A stretch of 64,000 nucleotides of DNA. It comes from Photobacterium chitinilyticum (GTDB lineage Bacteria; Pseudomonadota; Gammaproteobacteria; Enterobacterales; Vibrionaceae). The DNA lies in NCBI RefSeq assembly GCF_004104355.1, contig NZ_RJLM01000001.1, positions 786,711 to 850,710 of the forward strand. Direction: 5' to 3'. The notes below the pieces were generated by a model, which made no database searches, was not told the origin of the DNA, and saw only the letters and a list, made by a program, of their open reading frames with translations. Shown here piece by piece: positions 55,148 through 64,000 of the stretch. The number at the start of each line of letters is the position of its first letter. Positions within the stretch are counted from its first letter, which is position 1. The position numbers were made by a program, and so were the translations under genes.

Positions 55148-55403
55148 AATTGTTCTCACCCGCTATTGAGCATAAACCATATCCGTCATCACATTCTGTG
55201 ACTGCGGTTTACTTTTACTTGCACATTTAGTGACGCAGTCAAAACAAATAAACTATTGATAATAACTACTTTTCAGGTGTACCCCCGCGACGTATATTCC
55301 CGATAATTATATTGAAAAATACCAAGAGCACTGATATCAGCATAACCAATGACAGTATGGGTTAAGCGTGATTTGTTGCCTGGTAGCATTTGAAGGAAAA
55401 ACC
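55148..55403. other. Promoter region of the GH31 gene
   Basis: About 250 AT-rich bases. The ribosome binding site AAGGAAAAACC precedes the ATG at 55404. No operator or small gene could be recognised. Confidence 0.45.
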
Positions 55404-58052
55404 ATGACAGGAAAGAAATCACTACAGCATCTGATGTTGGGGATTGCTGTGCCTAGCCTATTGGCGATTAGCTGTTCGGCGTATGCAGAGGTGGCACATT
55501 TTCGCTACCAGAACAGTGAAAGCTATCGGTTAGAAGCTGCTCAGATATTCAGAATGCGAAAGGCAATTCCTGAGGTGAATTTACGCAAAGCGCTAAAGCC
55601 TCTTATCGGTAAAACGTATTACAGCCAGCAGGCTTTTCTTTCGTCTTTGACACAGCAGCTTGGTGATGACGTTTTAGCACAGCACCAAACGAAGATTCTC
55701 GATAAAGCACGTCTGCCGATAAGCAATCTGGCTGTTGATGTGCTTAGTGACGATGTATTGCAGGTCGCATTTAAGGCACAGCCAAGCAACAAGGCACTGC
55801 CAACAACTGAGCTGATAAGCCTTGCTCAGTTCAAAGGCCCGACGGCACTACACCAAACCCAAGATGGTTTTGAAACAACCAATCTTCAGGTCGCGATTAA
55901 TCCGCAAAGCCTATGCATGACCATCGAATCAAAAGAGAAAGGTCGGCTTAGTGAAATTTGTCCTGAAAAGAATAACAGTTTCACCCTCAATTCAGAGGGA
56001 GATTATCAGCTAAATGGTTTGGGTCAGGAGTTTCATGATCCGGGCAAGCTCAATGCTAACTGGCTTGGTTTTAAACGTCAGGGCGGCAATAAGATGGAGG
56101 GGTATCAAGGTGGTGGAACAGGCAATACCCAGTTCCCTATTTTGTATGCACTGAACTCGCAACAACAAAATTATGCGCTATATCTTGATACGGTGTATTC
56201 AGCTAGCTGGGATTTCACAAAGGCACCTTGGAAAGTATCACAATTAGACGGCGAGCCAAGCTTTCTGTTCATGGCTGGAGATGATCTGCCTGATCTGAGA
56301 AAGCAGTACATGGCACTGGTGGGAAATCCTCTGGTACCACCACGTAAGCTGTTTGGTATGTGGTTATCGGAGTACGGCTTTGACAACTGGCAAGAACTTG
56401 ACGACAAGCTTGCGACGCTGAAGCAACAGGACTTTCCTATTGATGGTGTGGTAATGGATTTGCAATGGTTCGGCAATGTCGAAGCATTTAGCCCAACCAG
56501 CCAGATGGGAACTCTGACATGGGATTTAGAAAACTTTCCTGCACCTGAGCAAAAAATTAAGGAGCTGAAGAATCGAGGCGTTGGCATGATGCTGATTGAA
56601 GAATCCTATGTCAGCGATGGTTTGGAAGAGTTTGGCCCACTCGCTGAAGGCGGGTACCTGGTTAAGGACCCTCAAACCGGGAAGCCGATTGATTCAGACC
56701 CCAACGGTTATGGTTACTGGTGGGGCAAGGGCGGCATGATTGACTGGACCAACAGCGAAGCGGGTGATCAGTGGCATGACTGGAAGCGCAAGCCGCTTAT
56801 TGAAATGGGTGTAATAGGTCACTGGACTGATTTGGGCGAGCCAGAGATGTATAACCCACTGAGTGTCTATGCCGGTGGAAAAAAACAGAATGATGTTCAC
56901 AATATCTACAATTACAAATGGCTTCAAAGTATCTACAACGGCTATCAGCGTAATGATACTGACGTACGTCCATTTATGATGTCCCGCTCGGGTGCTCCGG
57001 GCATCCAACGATTTGGCGCAACCATGTGGTCGGCAGATATCGGTACCAACCTTGAGAGCCTGGCAACTCAGTTCAGTATGCAGCCAAACATGGTTCTGTC
57101 TGGAATTGATTACTACAGCTCAGATATCGGTGGTTTCCATCGTCGTGCTCTCAGTGTTCTTCCTGAAGAACGTGATGCGGCTCTAAATGAAACCTATACG
57201 CAGTGGTTCGCCTATAGCTCACTGTTTGAGGTGCCTGTGAGGCCGCATACAGAAAACTTGTGCAACTGCAAAGAAACAGCGCCGGATCGAGTCGGTGATC
57301 TTGCGAGCAACAAGGCAAGTATCAAGTTGCGTTACCAGTTAATTCCATACCTGTACTCATTGGCTCACCGTGCAAATCTTGCAGCGGAACCTGTGTACCC
57401 GTCAATGGATTATTACTTTGGTCACGACCCAATGGCTCTTAACCTTCCAGCCCAGAAAATGATGGGTAAAGATCTGATGGGTGCCGCGATTGCGAAACGG
57501 GGCCAAACAGCGACGGATGTGTATTTACCAAGTGGAAAGTGGTTCGACTATCGCACCGGTAAGCAAATTGTCAGTAAAGGGCAGTGGCTCAAGCAGCTTG
57601 CGGTTGTTCAAAATGAGGTACTTACCTTGCCATTGTTTGCCCGTGATGGTGCCATTATCCCGGTTAATCCACAGCTGACAATGCCGTTATCTAGCGACGT
57701 ACCGCTTGTTATAGCTGCTAGAGTATATGGCAATGGTGGAGAGTTTACGCTCTATGAAGATGATGGTGCCACCAATGCTTATCTTAAGGGAGAAATGCGT
57801 CAGACGACTTTGACGACCAAAGAGATAGCCAATGGTGTTCAGCTAGCGATTAACTCTCAAGGTGACTATGCAAATGCGCCCAAGTCACGGCCGATAAATA
57901 TTGAATGGTTTGGCTTGGAAGGCAAGGTCAAGACTGTGGAACTCAATGGCAAGGCGATCACGGGGTGGAAACAGCAAGAGAGCAGGGTGCTAATCGAGAG
58001 CTCGGCTCTACCGGTAGAGCAACAAATAAACCTAACGGTGTTGTTTGAGTAG
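55404..58052 (+). CDS. Secreted glycoside hydrolase family 31 enzyme
   Basis: An 882-residue protein with an N-terminal signal peptide (MTGKKSLQHLMLGIAVPSLL ... ISCSAYAEV). An N-terminal beta domain, a GH31 TIM barrel and C-terminal beta domains follow. GH31 hallmarks are present: the nucleophile aspartate in GHWTDLGEPEMY (D476) and the acid/base aspartate in ATMWSADIGTNLESL (D545; numbered from the ATG at 55404), plus PRKLFGMWLSEYGFDNWQEL and VVMDLQWFG. GH31 enzymes release alpha-glucose, alpha-xylose or related sugars. The substrate cannot be told, but the protein acts in the periplasm or outside. The ATG has AAGGAAAAACC upstream. A terminator follows. Confidence 0.92.
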   Translation: MTGKKSLQHLMLGIAVPSLLAISCSAYAEVAHFRYQNSESYRLEAAQIFRMRKAIPEVNLRKALKPLIGKTYYSQQAFLSSLTQQLGDDVLAQHQTKILDKARLPISNLAVDVLSDDVLQVAFKAQPSNKALPTTELISLAQFKGPTALHQTQDGFETTNLQVAINPQSLCMTIESKEKGRLSEICPEKNNSFTLNSEGDYQLNGLGQEFHDPGKLNANWLGFKRQGGNKMEGYQGGGTGNTQFPILYALNSQQQNYALYLDTVYSASWDFTKAPWKVSQLDGEPSFLFMAGDDLPDLRKQYMALVGNPLVPPRKLFGMWLSEYGFDNWQELDDKLATLKQQDFPIDGVVMDLQWFGNVEAFSPTSQMGTLTWDLENFPAPEQKIKELKNRGVGMMLIEESYVSDGLEEFGPLAEGGYLVKDPQTGKPIDSDPNGYGYWWGKGGMIDWTNSEAGDQWHDWKRKPLIEMGVIGHWTDLGEPEMYNPLSVYAGGKKQNDVHNIYNYKWLQSIYNGYQRNDTDVRPFMMSRSGAPGIQRFGATMWSADIGTNLESLATQFSMQPNMVLSGIDYYSSDIGGFHRRALSVLPEERDAALNETYTQWFAYSSLFEVPVRPHTENLCNCKETAPDRVGDLASNKASIKLRYQLIPYLYSLAHRANLAAEPVYPSMDYYFGHDPMALNLPAQKMMGKDLMGAAIAKRGQTATDVYLPSGKWFDYRTGKQIVSKGQWLKQLAVVQNEVLTLPLFARDGAIIPVNPQLTMPLSSDVPLVIAARVYGNGGEFTLYEDDGATNAYLKGEMRQTTLTTKEIANGVQLAINSQGDYANAPKSRPINIEWFGLEGKVKTVELNGKAITGWKQQESRVLIESSALPVEQQINLTVLFE

Positions 58053-58083
58053 TTGATACCAATTAGCTGTTAACAAGAAAAGA

Positions 58084-58108
58084 AAAAGCCAGCAGATGCT
58101 GGCTTTTT
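58084..58108. terminator. Bidirectional terminator between GH31 and the second AGCS gene
   Basis: AAAAGCCAGC and GCTGGCTTTT close an AGAT loop, and a run of T follows on the plus strand (and, through the flanking A's, on the minus strand). It separates two convergent genes. Confidence 0.93.
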
Positions 58109-58147
58109 TGTCTTCAAAGTAAGATTAAATTATCTTATCAAATTAGG

Positions 58148-59638
58148 TTATTTCGTTACAGCTGCTGCAACTGGCTCGGTACCTTCAGGGTGCCATGCGC
58201 CGTCTAGCTCATCAAGTTCAGGGAACTTAGAACGGTCAAACTCTGGTGTCTTACCGGCTTTTAGCTGCACTTCATAGTCTTTGATTACTTTGATTGCCAG
58301 CTGAGAAAGCAGTAGCAGAGCCACGATGTTAACAAGCGCCATCATACCCATAGAAGCATCAGCAAGGTTCCATACAACAGGTAGGGAAGCCACTGAGCCG
58401 AACATCACCATTCCAAGAACGACTAGACGGAATGCGAACAGACCTTTCTTCGTATTACCGTTAAGGAACATGATGTTTGTTTCTGCGTATGTGTAGTTCG
58501 CAATGATAGACGAGAAGCAGAACAATAGAATCGCAGCTGCCATGAAGTAAGTAGTCCAGCCACCTAGCTCATTGGTTAGCGCTTGCTGCAGAAGGCCGAT
58601 ACCTGATGCTGCATCTGGTTGATCCATAACACCTGACAACATGATCATTGCAGCTGAAGCCGTACAGATAACAAGTGTATCAGCAAATACGCCTAGCATC
58701 TGAACAAAGCCCTGAGAAGCTGGGTGGTTCGGGTTTGGCGTCGCACTTGCAGCTACGTTAGCTGCAGAACCCATACCGGCTTCGTTAGAGAACAAACCTC
58801 GTGCAATACCGCTCTGCATTGCCTGTGCAATTGTGTACGCTACACCACCTGCCGCTGCTTCCTGCCAGCCGAATGCACTCTTAACAATCAAAGATAGTGC
58901 TGCCGGAAGTTCAGTAATGTTCATGACAACGATGACCAACGCAATAGCTAGGTAGCCAACTGCCATTACCGGAACAATTCGTGCCGAGGCTGCTGCAACC
59001 TTGCGCAAACCACCCATGATGAAGAATGCAGATGCGGCAACAATGATTACGCCCATTACAGTTTCATCGATCCCGAAAGAATGATTCAGGGCATCGGTGA
59101 TGGTGTTTGCCTGTACAGCATTGAATACAAGACCAAATGCAATGATCAGGCATACCGAGAACAGTGAACCCATCCAGCGCATACCCAGGCCTTTCTCCAT
59201 GTAGTATGCCGGGCCGCCGCGGTATTGACCGTCAACGTCTTTGGTTTTGTAAATCTGAGCCAGTGTCGATTCGATGAAAGCCGTTGACATGCCGAATAGG
59301 GCAATAAGCCACATCCAGAAGATCGCACCTGGACCACCTACGGTTAGGGCTACGGCAACACCTGCCATGTTACCCGTACCGACACGGGCAGCCATTGAAG
59401 TACAAAATACCTGGTATGAACTGATGCCATTATCGACATCTCTGCCGCTTTTAAGTACGGCAACAGCATGCTTGAATTGGCGGATTTGAATGAAGCCTAG
59501 CCGTAAAGTGAAGTATACACCTACTGCAACCAGCAGGTAAATAAGTAGCCAGCCCCAAAGAACACCATTAACAGCACCAATAACAGTCATCAGACTATCG
59601 TTTAGCGATGTCAACCAAGTTTCGTTAGTAACACTCAT
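58148..59638 (-). CDS. Sodium:alanine/glycine symporter (AGCS family), second copy
   Basis: A 496-residue inner-membrane amino acid/sodium symporter. MSVTNETWLTSLNDSLMTVI at the N terminus is followed by AARVGTGNMAGVAVALTVGG, GGPGAIFWMWLIALFGMSTA, GGPAYYMEKGLGMRWMGSL and SGIARGLFSNEAGMGSAANV. The C-terminal tail is about 50 residues longer and more polar than in the first copy. No riboswitch is apparent upstream. The start at 59638 has AGGAAAAATTT before it; a longer frame from 59668 is less likely. Confidence 0.94.
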   Translation of the reverse strand: MSVTNETWLTSLNDSLMTVIGAVNGVLWGWLLIYLLVAVGVYFTLRLGFIQIRQFKHAVAVLKSGRDVDNGISSYQVFCTSMAARVGTGNMAGVAVALTVGGPGAIFWMWLIALFGMSTAFIESTLAQIYKTKDVDGQYRGGPAYYMEKGLGMRWMGSLFSVCLIIAFGLVFNAVQANTITDALNHSFGIDETVMGVIIVAASAFFIMGGLRKVAAASARIVPVMAVGYLAIALVIVVMNITELPAALSLIVKSAFGWQEAAAGGVAYTIAQAMQSGIARGLFSNEAGMGSAANVAASATPNPNHPASQGFVQMLGVFADTLVICTASAAMIMLSGVMDQPDAASGIGLLQQALTNELGGWTTYFMAAAILLFCFSSIIANYTYAETNIMFLNGNTKKGLFAFRLVVLGMVMFGSVASLPVVWNLADASMGMMALVNIVALLLLSQLAIKVIKDYEVQLKAGKTPEFDRSKFPELDELDGAWHPEGTEPVAAAVTK

Positions 59639-60288
59639 AAATTTTTCCTGTATATCAGGCTCAACCAATTAGAACAGGCTGAGCGAACCGGAACGTCCAT
59701 TTAAGTGACAGTTCTTGAATACGATTCTGGATTTATATTTTTTGTTGCTCACAAATGCATCAGTATCTGTAACTTGTTGCATTTACAATTGTGAAACATA
59801 GAATCGGATGTTTTGCCTAATGAAGGCGGTGCAAGTTAGCATGAAATTCTTCCAGTGCAGTGTGATCTTGCTCACGTTTTTTGAATGAGATTTGTGTAAG
59901 CCCATGATTTGGAATTTTGTCTTACAAACTTAATCCCTTTAATTCAATAGCTTATGATTGCGAGGGTCTCAGGAATAATTTCTTTTTGTGCACGCTGTAC
60001 AATTGAGCAAAAACAGCGAATTAACCCAAATTTAACGAAAGAGTCAGAAATTTTAACTGTTTCATTGCGGCTAAAATTCATGATAATTTAACAATTGCTT
60101 ATTTTTTGAGCGCGATTAACGAGTTAACACTCTAGAAAGTAGGCTTTAGTGAGTGAATAAAATAGACATAGTGATTAGGAGGAAGAGCTAAATGGGGCGA
60201 TTAGCTCCCTGGTTGGGAGCTGAAAAGTTAAGATGAGCGGTTGAGTTCATACTGGTGCATGCAGCTTATATATAGCATAGTAGTATTA
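59639..60288. other. AT-rich region upstream of the second AGCS gene
   Basis: About 650 bases with no supported gene. A 7-bp hairpin AGCTCCC-TGGTT-GGGAGCT lies at 60203-60221, just beyond the stop of the minus-strand zinc-ribbon gene. I saw no glycine-riboswitch core. Confidence 0.5.
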
Positions 60289-60474
60289 CTAATGGGCATA
60301 TGTTGGCTTTTCTAGGTTTTGATAATGCTCATCGGCAGACCGAAGGACTTGACCGCTGCTAACCTCGCCAACCTTTTCACACTTGTGACCACAAATACAG
60401 ATATAGGTATCATCTTCAGAAACAAGAAATTCATCAGACTGCCCACATTTACTACAAGTTGGATTGATCATCAT
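60289..60474 (-). CDS. Small zinc-ribbon-like protein
   Basis: A 61-residue protein. The two N-terminal cysteines (C7, C10: NPTCSKCGQS) and the CICGHKC cluster (C26, C28, C32) look like a small zinc ribbon of the rubredoxin/transcription-factor type. A strong AGAGGAGATAAT ribosome binding site precedes the double ATG (60474 or 60471). The longer frame to 60585 is not supported. It lies near tRNA-Pro, with its own start. No family recognised. Confidence 0.75.
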   Translation of the reverse strand: MMINPTCSKCGQSDEFLVSEDDTYICICGHKCEKVGEVSSGQVLRSADEHYQNLEKPTYAH

Positions 60475-60689
60475 TATTATCTCCTCTAAGCCGTACAAAA
60501 GTATATTACTGTGAGTTAGATCAATTGCATATCTTGTAAAATAGAAAATTGGATTCATCGCAAGTTTTTGACGGCTAGCACACAATAATTACTTGAAAAA
60601 TATACAAACAGAATGTTGGTGGAAGTGTTAGAGGGTTTTATCTGGTTTAGGGAGAAGGTCTTCGTTATAGGTAGTGCTTTATACAGAAT

Positions 60690-60708
60690 AAAAAAAGACC
60701 TTTTGGTC
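60690..60708 (-). terminator. Terminator of the tRNA-Pro transcript
   Basis: On the minus strand a short hairpin GACC-AAAA-GGTC overlaps the encoded CCA end and is followed by seven T residues. Only four pairs form the stem, but the T-run is good. Confidence 0.7.
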
Positions 60709-60780
60709 GGACATACTGGATTCGAACCAGCGACCCCTACTCCCCCAGAGTAGTGCGCTACCAAGCTGCGCTAATGTCCG
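60704..60780 (-). tRNA. tRNA-Pro (anticodon GGG)
   Basis: A 77-nt tRNA with encoded CCA. The acceptor stem CGGACAT / ATGTCCG has the C1:G72 pair typical of proline tRNAs. The D arm is GCGC-AGCTTGGTA-GCGC, the anticodon stem CTACT / AGTAG around the loop CTGGGGG (anticodon GGG), and the T arm CTGG-TTCGAAT-CCAG. It reads Pro CCC (and CCU). No other tRNA is visible beside it. Confidence 0.97.
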
Positions 60781-61017
60781 CCAAAAGGCCATTGTATTCA
60801 TGAGCTTATTGACAGCAGTAAGATTAACAACAAAGTGCTTTCAACGCAAAATCAAAAGCTTGACCGGTATAACAGAAACAAGAAAAGGGCAGTGCCTGGA
60901 TCTGGTTTATAGCATCCCGCATTATTCGTAAGCGGCTTCTTCTATATATAGCTGACTATTATCGTTTCTATGAGCCCTTAAGCGTAATGTCTGGTTAGTG
61001 TCAAAATGTGATTTTTA
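60781..61017. other. Short gene-free stretch upstream of tRNA-Pro
   Basis: About 240 bases, probably including the tRNA promoter. No attachment-site duplication or integrase gene was noticed beside the tRNA. Confidence 0.4.
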
Positions 61018-61200
61018 TTAATAGTGGCTGTTGATAATTTGTTGCTGTTGAACCAAAATATCTAAGTAAGTCTGAATAGCAGCTTTGCGATAAGACTTTT
61101 CGCTCGCGGAATTGATGTTTTTGTTTAAATTAGAGTTCACAAGATCGTCTTCTAGGGGTATTATCTGCCTGTTAGACTGTCTTGCCGGCCACAGTGCCAT
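61018..61200 (-). CDS. Possible small protein (60 residues)
   Basis: An open frame from ATG at 61200 with TGGAAATTG upstream (weak ribosome binding site). The product is polar and ends AAIQTYLDILVQQQQIINS. It may be real or fortuitous. No family recognised. Confidence 0.3.
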   Translation of the reverse strand: MALWPARQSNRQIIPLEDDLVNSNLNKNINSASEKSYRKAAIQTYLDILVQQQQIINSHY

Positions 61201-61425
61201 CAATTTCCATTACAATTAGAGTGTGAATAGATATCGCAATCGTTACTGATGTTAATTGACAGACAGTCGTCGGCCTCTACCATTCCTTTGAGGTTGTTTT
61301 CTTTTTTGAGCTGAAAGTTTCAATTGTCCGGCTTATTGCTTATAGGCTTAATAAATCTAGTATTGGATTTTCATACAGAGGCCTGAGTAATAACATGCTG
61401 GTATATGATTTAAGAGGTATATTTC

Positions 61426-61728
61426 ATGGATAGTTTTGCAGCTGCTGAAAAAGCACTGACCGCAATGTTAAAGAATGTTGATAAAACGACAGGTACGATT
61501 AAGGAAGAACGTGCTGATTATCGTCAGATGCTAATTGATTTCGCTGATGAAGTGCCTGGTCGTCAGAAAGCCGTAATTAAACGTATTCCGCTACAAAAGA
61601 TTAATGATTTGATTGCGGTATTGCATGAGTTTAAGGATGAAGCGCGACAAGTTCGTATGACAGAAATCCTTGCGTTGATGGAAAAAGACGGCGTTCACCC
61701 AGAAGAGCTCGTTGAGAAAGAAGAGTAA
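61426..61728 (+). CDS. 100-residue helical protein of unknown function
   Basis: A small, acidic helical protein (MDSFAAAEKALTAMLKNVDK, then IPLQKINDLIAVLHEFKDEA), with AAGAGG upstream of its ATG. No cysteine, signal or membrane segment. No family recognised, but the coding pattern looks genuine. Confidence 0.65.
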   Translation: MDSFAAAEKALTAMLKNVDKTTGTIKEERADYRQMLIDFADEVPGRQKAVIKRIPLQKINDLIAVLHEFKDEARQVRMTEILALMEKDGVHPEELVEKEE

Positions 61729-62266
61729 TTCATAAATAAACGTTAAAATATTTATCAAACAAAACACATAACCGCTCGAGTACCGAGTGAGGCATTAATC
61801 CGGCATTCAGAAGTCACTCGGCAAGAGGTTCTGAGTGGTAGGACTTTTTTACTCTTTAAAAAGAAAGCCACATATCAGACATTGTGAAATAGTGCCCATA
61901 AAAAGTACCATTGACAGGGGAAGCATAAACTTTCTTTCTTTTGAATAAAGTGATAACTAACATGAACAACATTGCCCTTCATTGAAAAGTGCAATTAGCC
62001 TTTAGTATTGTTTTCTGAAACTTCAGCTCTAATGAGAAAGCATTGTTAAGTCTTTATTCAGTATCGATTGTATGTGCTTAGCCTTATGTATGTTAAAAGT
62101 ACCTGTATCAGGACTTCAATGACGTGCTTTGTCCTCATCTTATACGGCCTCTGTTAAATACTCTTCGAAATATGCGTCAGCAACTCAGTTGACGCTTATT
62201 ATTAATGCCCCACGTTTGATATCATTTTCACAGTGAATACATTCAATCCGCAATAGGTAAAATTTC
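61729..62266. other. Gene-free region upstream of the ABC transporter genes
   Basis: About 540 bases. A hairpin CCGAGTGA ... TCACTCGG (61783-61821), followed by ACTTTTTTACTC, might be a terminator for the preceding small gene or part of a small RNA. The remainder holds the promoter of the ABC operon. No ORF seen. Confidence 0.45.
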
Positions 62267-63124
62267 GTGGAAATATTGATTAAAGCTGAACGGCTAGAAA
62301 AGTCGTATCAGCAACATTTGGCGCTACATGATGTTAGTTTTGAGCTTAGAGCCGGTCAGATCCTTGGCTTATTGGGGCATAATGGGGCTGGAAAGTCGAC
62401 ATTAATCAAGTCGATTCTTGGTGCACAGGCATTTGATGGTGAATTATCCGTATTTGGTCTTCATCCGCAAAGGGATCGTGTAAAAGTTGTCAGTGATCTT
62501 GCTTATATTTCGGACGTCGCAGTATTGCCCGAGTGGATGACGGTAAAGCAGATTGTGAAATATATGTCGGGGGTGCACCCTTCATTTGATCAAAGCCAAG
62601 CCAATCAATATTTGGAAAAAACAGATATTAAATTATCGGCTAAGATAGCCAGCTTATCCAAAGGGATGAAAGTACAGTTACATCTAGCTATTGTGATGGC
62701 GACAAATGTCAGAGTGCTTATACTTGACGAACCAACACTCGGCTTAGACTTGATGTATCGTCAGGTATTTTATAGTAGTTTGATGTCGTGGTTCAGAGAA
62801 GGCGAGCGCGCCCTGATCATTGCAAGTCATGAGGTGGCAGAGATAGAGCATTTACTCACTGATGTGTTAGTACTTAGAAAAGGGAAGGCGGTATTAAAGG
62901 CAAATATCGATGAGCTTGAGTCCCGCTTCTCAACGCTGACAGTTAGCTCGGAGAAATTGGATGATGCATTAGCCTTGTCGCCGCTTTACTACAGACAAGG
63001 CAGCAAAAATCATGTCGTGTTATTTGAAGGGGCTGAACGATCTCGTCTTGAGTCGTTAGGGCCGGTGTCGAAGGCAAACCTTGCCGATATATTTATTGCC
63101 AAACAGCAGGGGGTAAAGTTATGA
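62267..63124 (+). CDS. ABC transporter ATP-binding protein
   Basis: A 285-residue ATPase starting with GTG (62267). Walker A is GHNGAGKST (residues 37-45), the signature region ASLSKGMKVQLHLAIVMA, and Walker B VLILDEPTLGLDL, followed by ASHEVAEIEHLLTDVL (H-loop). It resembles YtrB/CcmA-type exporters for drugs, peptides or cell-wall-linked substrates. Its stop overlaps the start of the permease gene by four bases. The substrate is unknown. Confidence 0.93.
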   Translation: MEILIKAERLEKSYQQHLALHDVSFELRAGQILGLLGHNGAGKSTLIKSILGAQAFDGELSVFGLHPQRDRVKVVSDLAYISDVAVLPEWMTVKQIVKYMSGVHPSFDQSQANQYLEKTDIKLSAKIASLSKGMKVQLHLAIVMATNVRVLILDEPTLGLDLMYRQVFYSSLMSWFREGERALIIASHEVAEIEHLLTDVLVLRKGKAVLKANIDELESRFSTLTVSSEKLDDALALSPLYYRQGSKNHVVLFEGAERSRLESLGPVSKANLADIFIAKQQGVKL

Positions 63125-63990
63125 GGCCTCTATTACATTTGCTCGAAAAAGAATTGCTCGAATATCGAATCGTCGTAAAGCTCCCGATTTTTATTGCTTT
63201 GTTTGCCGTCTTAAATTTTACATTGGTAATGAGCAGTGACAATGTCAGTTTTTTTGTACAGACATCGGGAGCCGGAGAGTGGGGATTCAGCTTAGCTTCG
63301 TCTGGTTTTGCCAGCTATGTGGGTAAGCTCAATGAACTTGTTGCTGGTTTTGTTTTTCTATCGCTGTTTATTGTGTATATACCCAAGACACTACGTAAAG
63401 AACGCAGTGAAGGCAGCTTAATGTTTTGGCGTGCGGTACCGGTTTCCGATCATTTGGCCATTACGGCGAAATTGTTATTTGCCCTTGTTGTTATCCCTTT
63501 AATTACATCACTGCTTTTGCTTTTTTCTGATGGGCTTGTTTGGCTATTGGCTAAGTGGTGGATGGCAGATGACACTATGGTGTCCTTTTCTATTACGTTT
63601 CCTGCGATGCTTTGGCATTGGATGAGCTTCATCGGAAGAGCTGTGATGATTAGCTTGTCATTATTGCCGCTTGCCTGTTTATTGTTGTTCGTTTCTCAGC
63701 TGATAAATTACCCGATGGTGGCTGTTGTGGTGACGGTTATCGCAACGAAAGTGATGACCTATATATTATTAGGAACCAGTGCAGTAGGTGACTTCATGAG
63801 TGATGTCTATTCTCTACCACTAACGATATTGACCAGTGATAACCCGTTTGAAGCATACCTGAGTTTAGGCGTTATGACCCATCTGGTTCTATTGTTGTTA
63901 GGCGCCGCTCTGTTTTACTTATGCAGCAAACAGAGATCGACAGATGATCGCATTTTTAGTTATCTAGTCAGAAATTGGCACCGGACTTAA
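63121..63990 (+). CDS. ABC-2 type transporter permease
   Basis: A 289-residue membrane protein with about six helices (LPIFIALFAVLNFTLVM, LVAGFVFLSLFIVYIP, FALVVIPLITSLLLLFSDGL, and so on). The block RKERSEGSLMFWRAVPVSD is the conserved ABC-2 loop. It overlaps the ATPase gene by four bases (ATGA) and is co-translated with it. The stop lies close to the window's end. No regulator such as a GntR protein is seen upstream. Confidence 0.9.
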   Translation: MRPLLHLLEKELLEYRIVVKLPIFIALFAVLNFTLVMSSDNVSFFVQTSGAGEWGFSLASSGFASYVGKLNELVAGFVFLSLFIVYIPKTLRKERSEGSLMFWRAVPVSDHLAITAKLLFALVVIPLITSLLLLFSDGLVWLLAKWWMADDTMVSFSITFPAMLWHWMSFIGRAVMISLSLLPLACLLLFVSQLINYPMVAVVVTVIATKVMTYILLGTSAVGDFMSDVYSLPLTILTSDNPFEAYLSLGVMTHLVLLLLGAALFYLCSKQRSTDDRIFSYLVRNWHRT

Positions 63991-64000
63991 AAAAAACGGA

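Noticed and set aside
56171-56587. Minus-strand 138-codon open frame inside the GH31 gene
   Set aside because: Antisense shadow of the GH31 gene.
60704-60780. tRNA-Pro as an integration site for a mobile element
   Set aside because: No integrase, no repeated 3' end of the tRNA and no foreign-looking block beside it.
61783-61850. Hairpin plus T-run as a small RNA
   Set aside because: Only one hairpin with a weak following T-run and no promoter I can identify; kept as part of the intergenic note.
1-64000. Prophage, insertion sequence, CRISPR array or rRNA
   Set aside because: No transposase, integrase, phage structural gene, direct-repeat array or rRNA sequence was recognised on either strand.

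Overview
The window reads as an ordinary chromosomal stretch of a marine gammaproteobacterium of the family Vibrionaceae. This rests on the pheT-ihfA junction, a VF530-type DNA-binding protein, astE/astA arginine succinyltransferase genes, a DUF3360 permease, and a tandem glycine riboswitch in front of a Na+/amino acid symporter, the arrangement known from Vibrio cholerae VC1422. A Photobacterium-like genome is my best guess, but I cannot prove the genus. I see no prophage, insertion sequence, CRISPR array or rRNA. There is one tRNA, tRNA-Pro(GGG), on the minus strand near 60.7 kb.

Layout. 0-5 kb: end of pheT, ihfA, astE, btuC-btuD and a small membrane protein. 5-9.7 kb: a DUF3360 permease, an AT-rich gene-free stretch with a frameshifted remnant, two small unknown genes and a stand-alone trpB. 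9.8-18.4 kb: two back-to-back metabolic clusters. The minus-strand one is M14 peptidase, LysR regulator, opine dehydrogenase and YfcC-type transporter. The plus-strand one is an NmrA-like oxidoreductase, an NhaC-type antiporter and an AraC regulator, followed by a broken lipoprotein/SnoaL-like gene. 18.4-29.7 kb: an MCP chemoreceptor, astA, yidE, the split B12-dependent ribonucleotide reductase nrdJa-nrdJb, a DsbA-like lipoprotein and yegD. 29.7-39 kb: a Tat-exported HiPIP, a HAD protein with a damaged motif IV, an NTF2-like protein, a riboswitch-controlled symporter, an AraC-type regulator with a degenerate receiver domain, a membrane J-domain protein, a periplasmic solute-binding/PheC-like protein, yqaB and small membrane or lipoproteins.

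39-43.6 kb: a WYL-domain regulator, a cysteine-rich unknown and a methyltransferase-HNH nuclease fusion. This looks like a small genome-defence module, though that is inference. 44-50 kb: a ferric-reductase-like flavocytochrome, then a two-gene operon coding for an MBOAT acyltransferase and a 927-residue protein that joins an adenylation domain, a carrier domain, one membrane segment and an SGNH esterase/transferase domain. Together these resemble a whole Dlt pathway in two polypeptides. 50-60 kb: a 5'-nucleotidase lipoprotein, a pRiA4b ORF-3-like protein, a secreted GH31 glycosidase and a second AGCS symporter. 60-64 kb: a zinc-ribbon protein, tRNA-Pro, small unknowns and an ABC-2 type transporter pair.

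How parts may work together. btuCD imports the B12 that NrdJab needs. astE and astA are two steps of arginine catabolism lying about 18 kb apart, without astB, astC or astD in view. The opine dehydrogenase cluster between them may make or use an amino-acid-derived opine. The best candidates for undescribed biology are the fused Dlt-like envelope acylation operon (45.9-50.1 kb), the MTase-HNH/WYL locus (39.1-42.9 kb) and the opine cluster (9.8-14.5 kb). All calls come from reading sequence and translations by eye; no database search, structure prediction or statistics was run.
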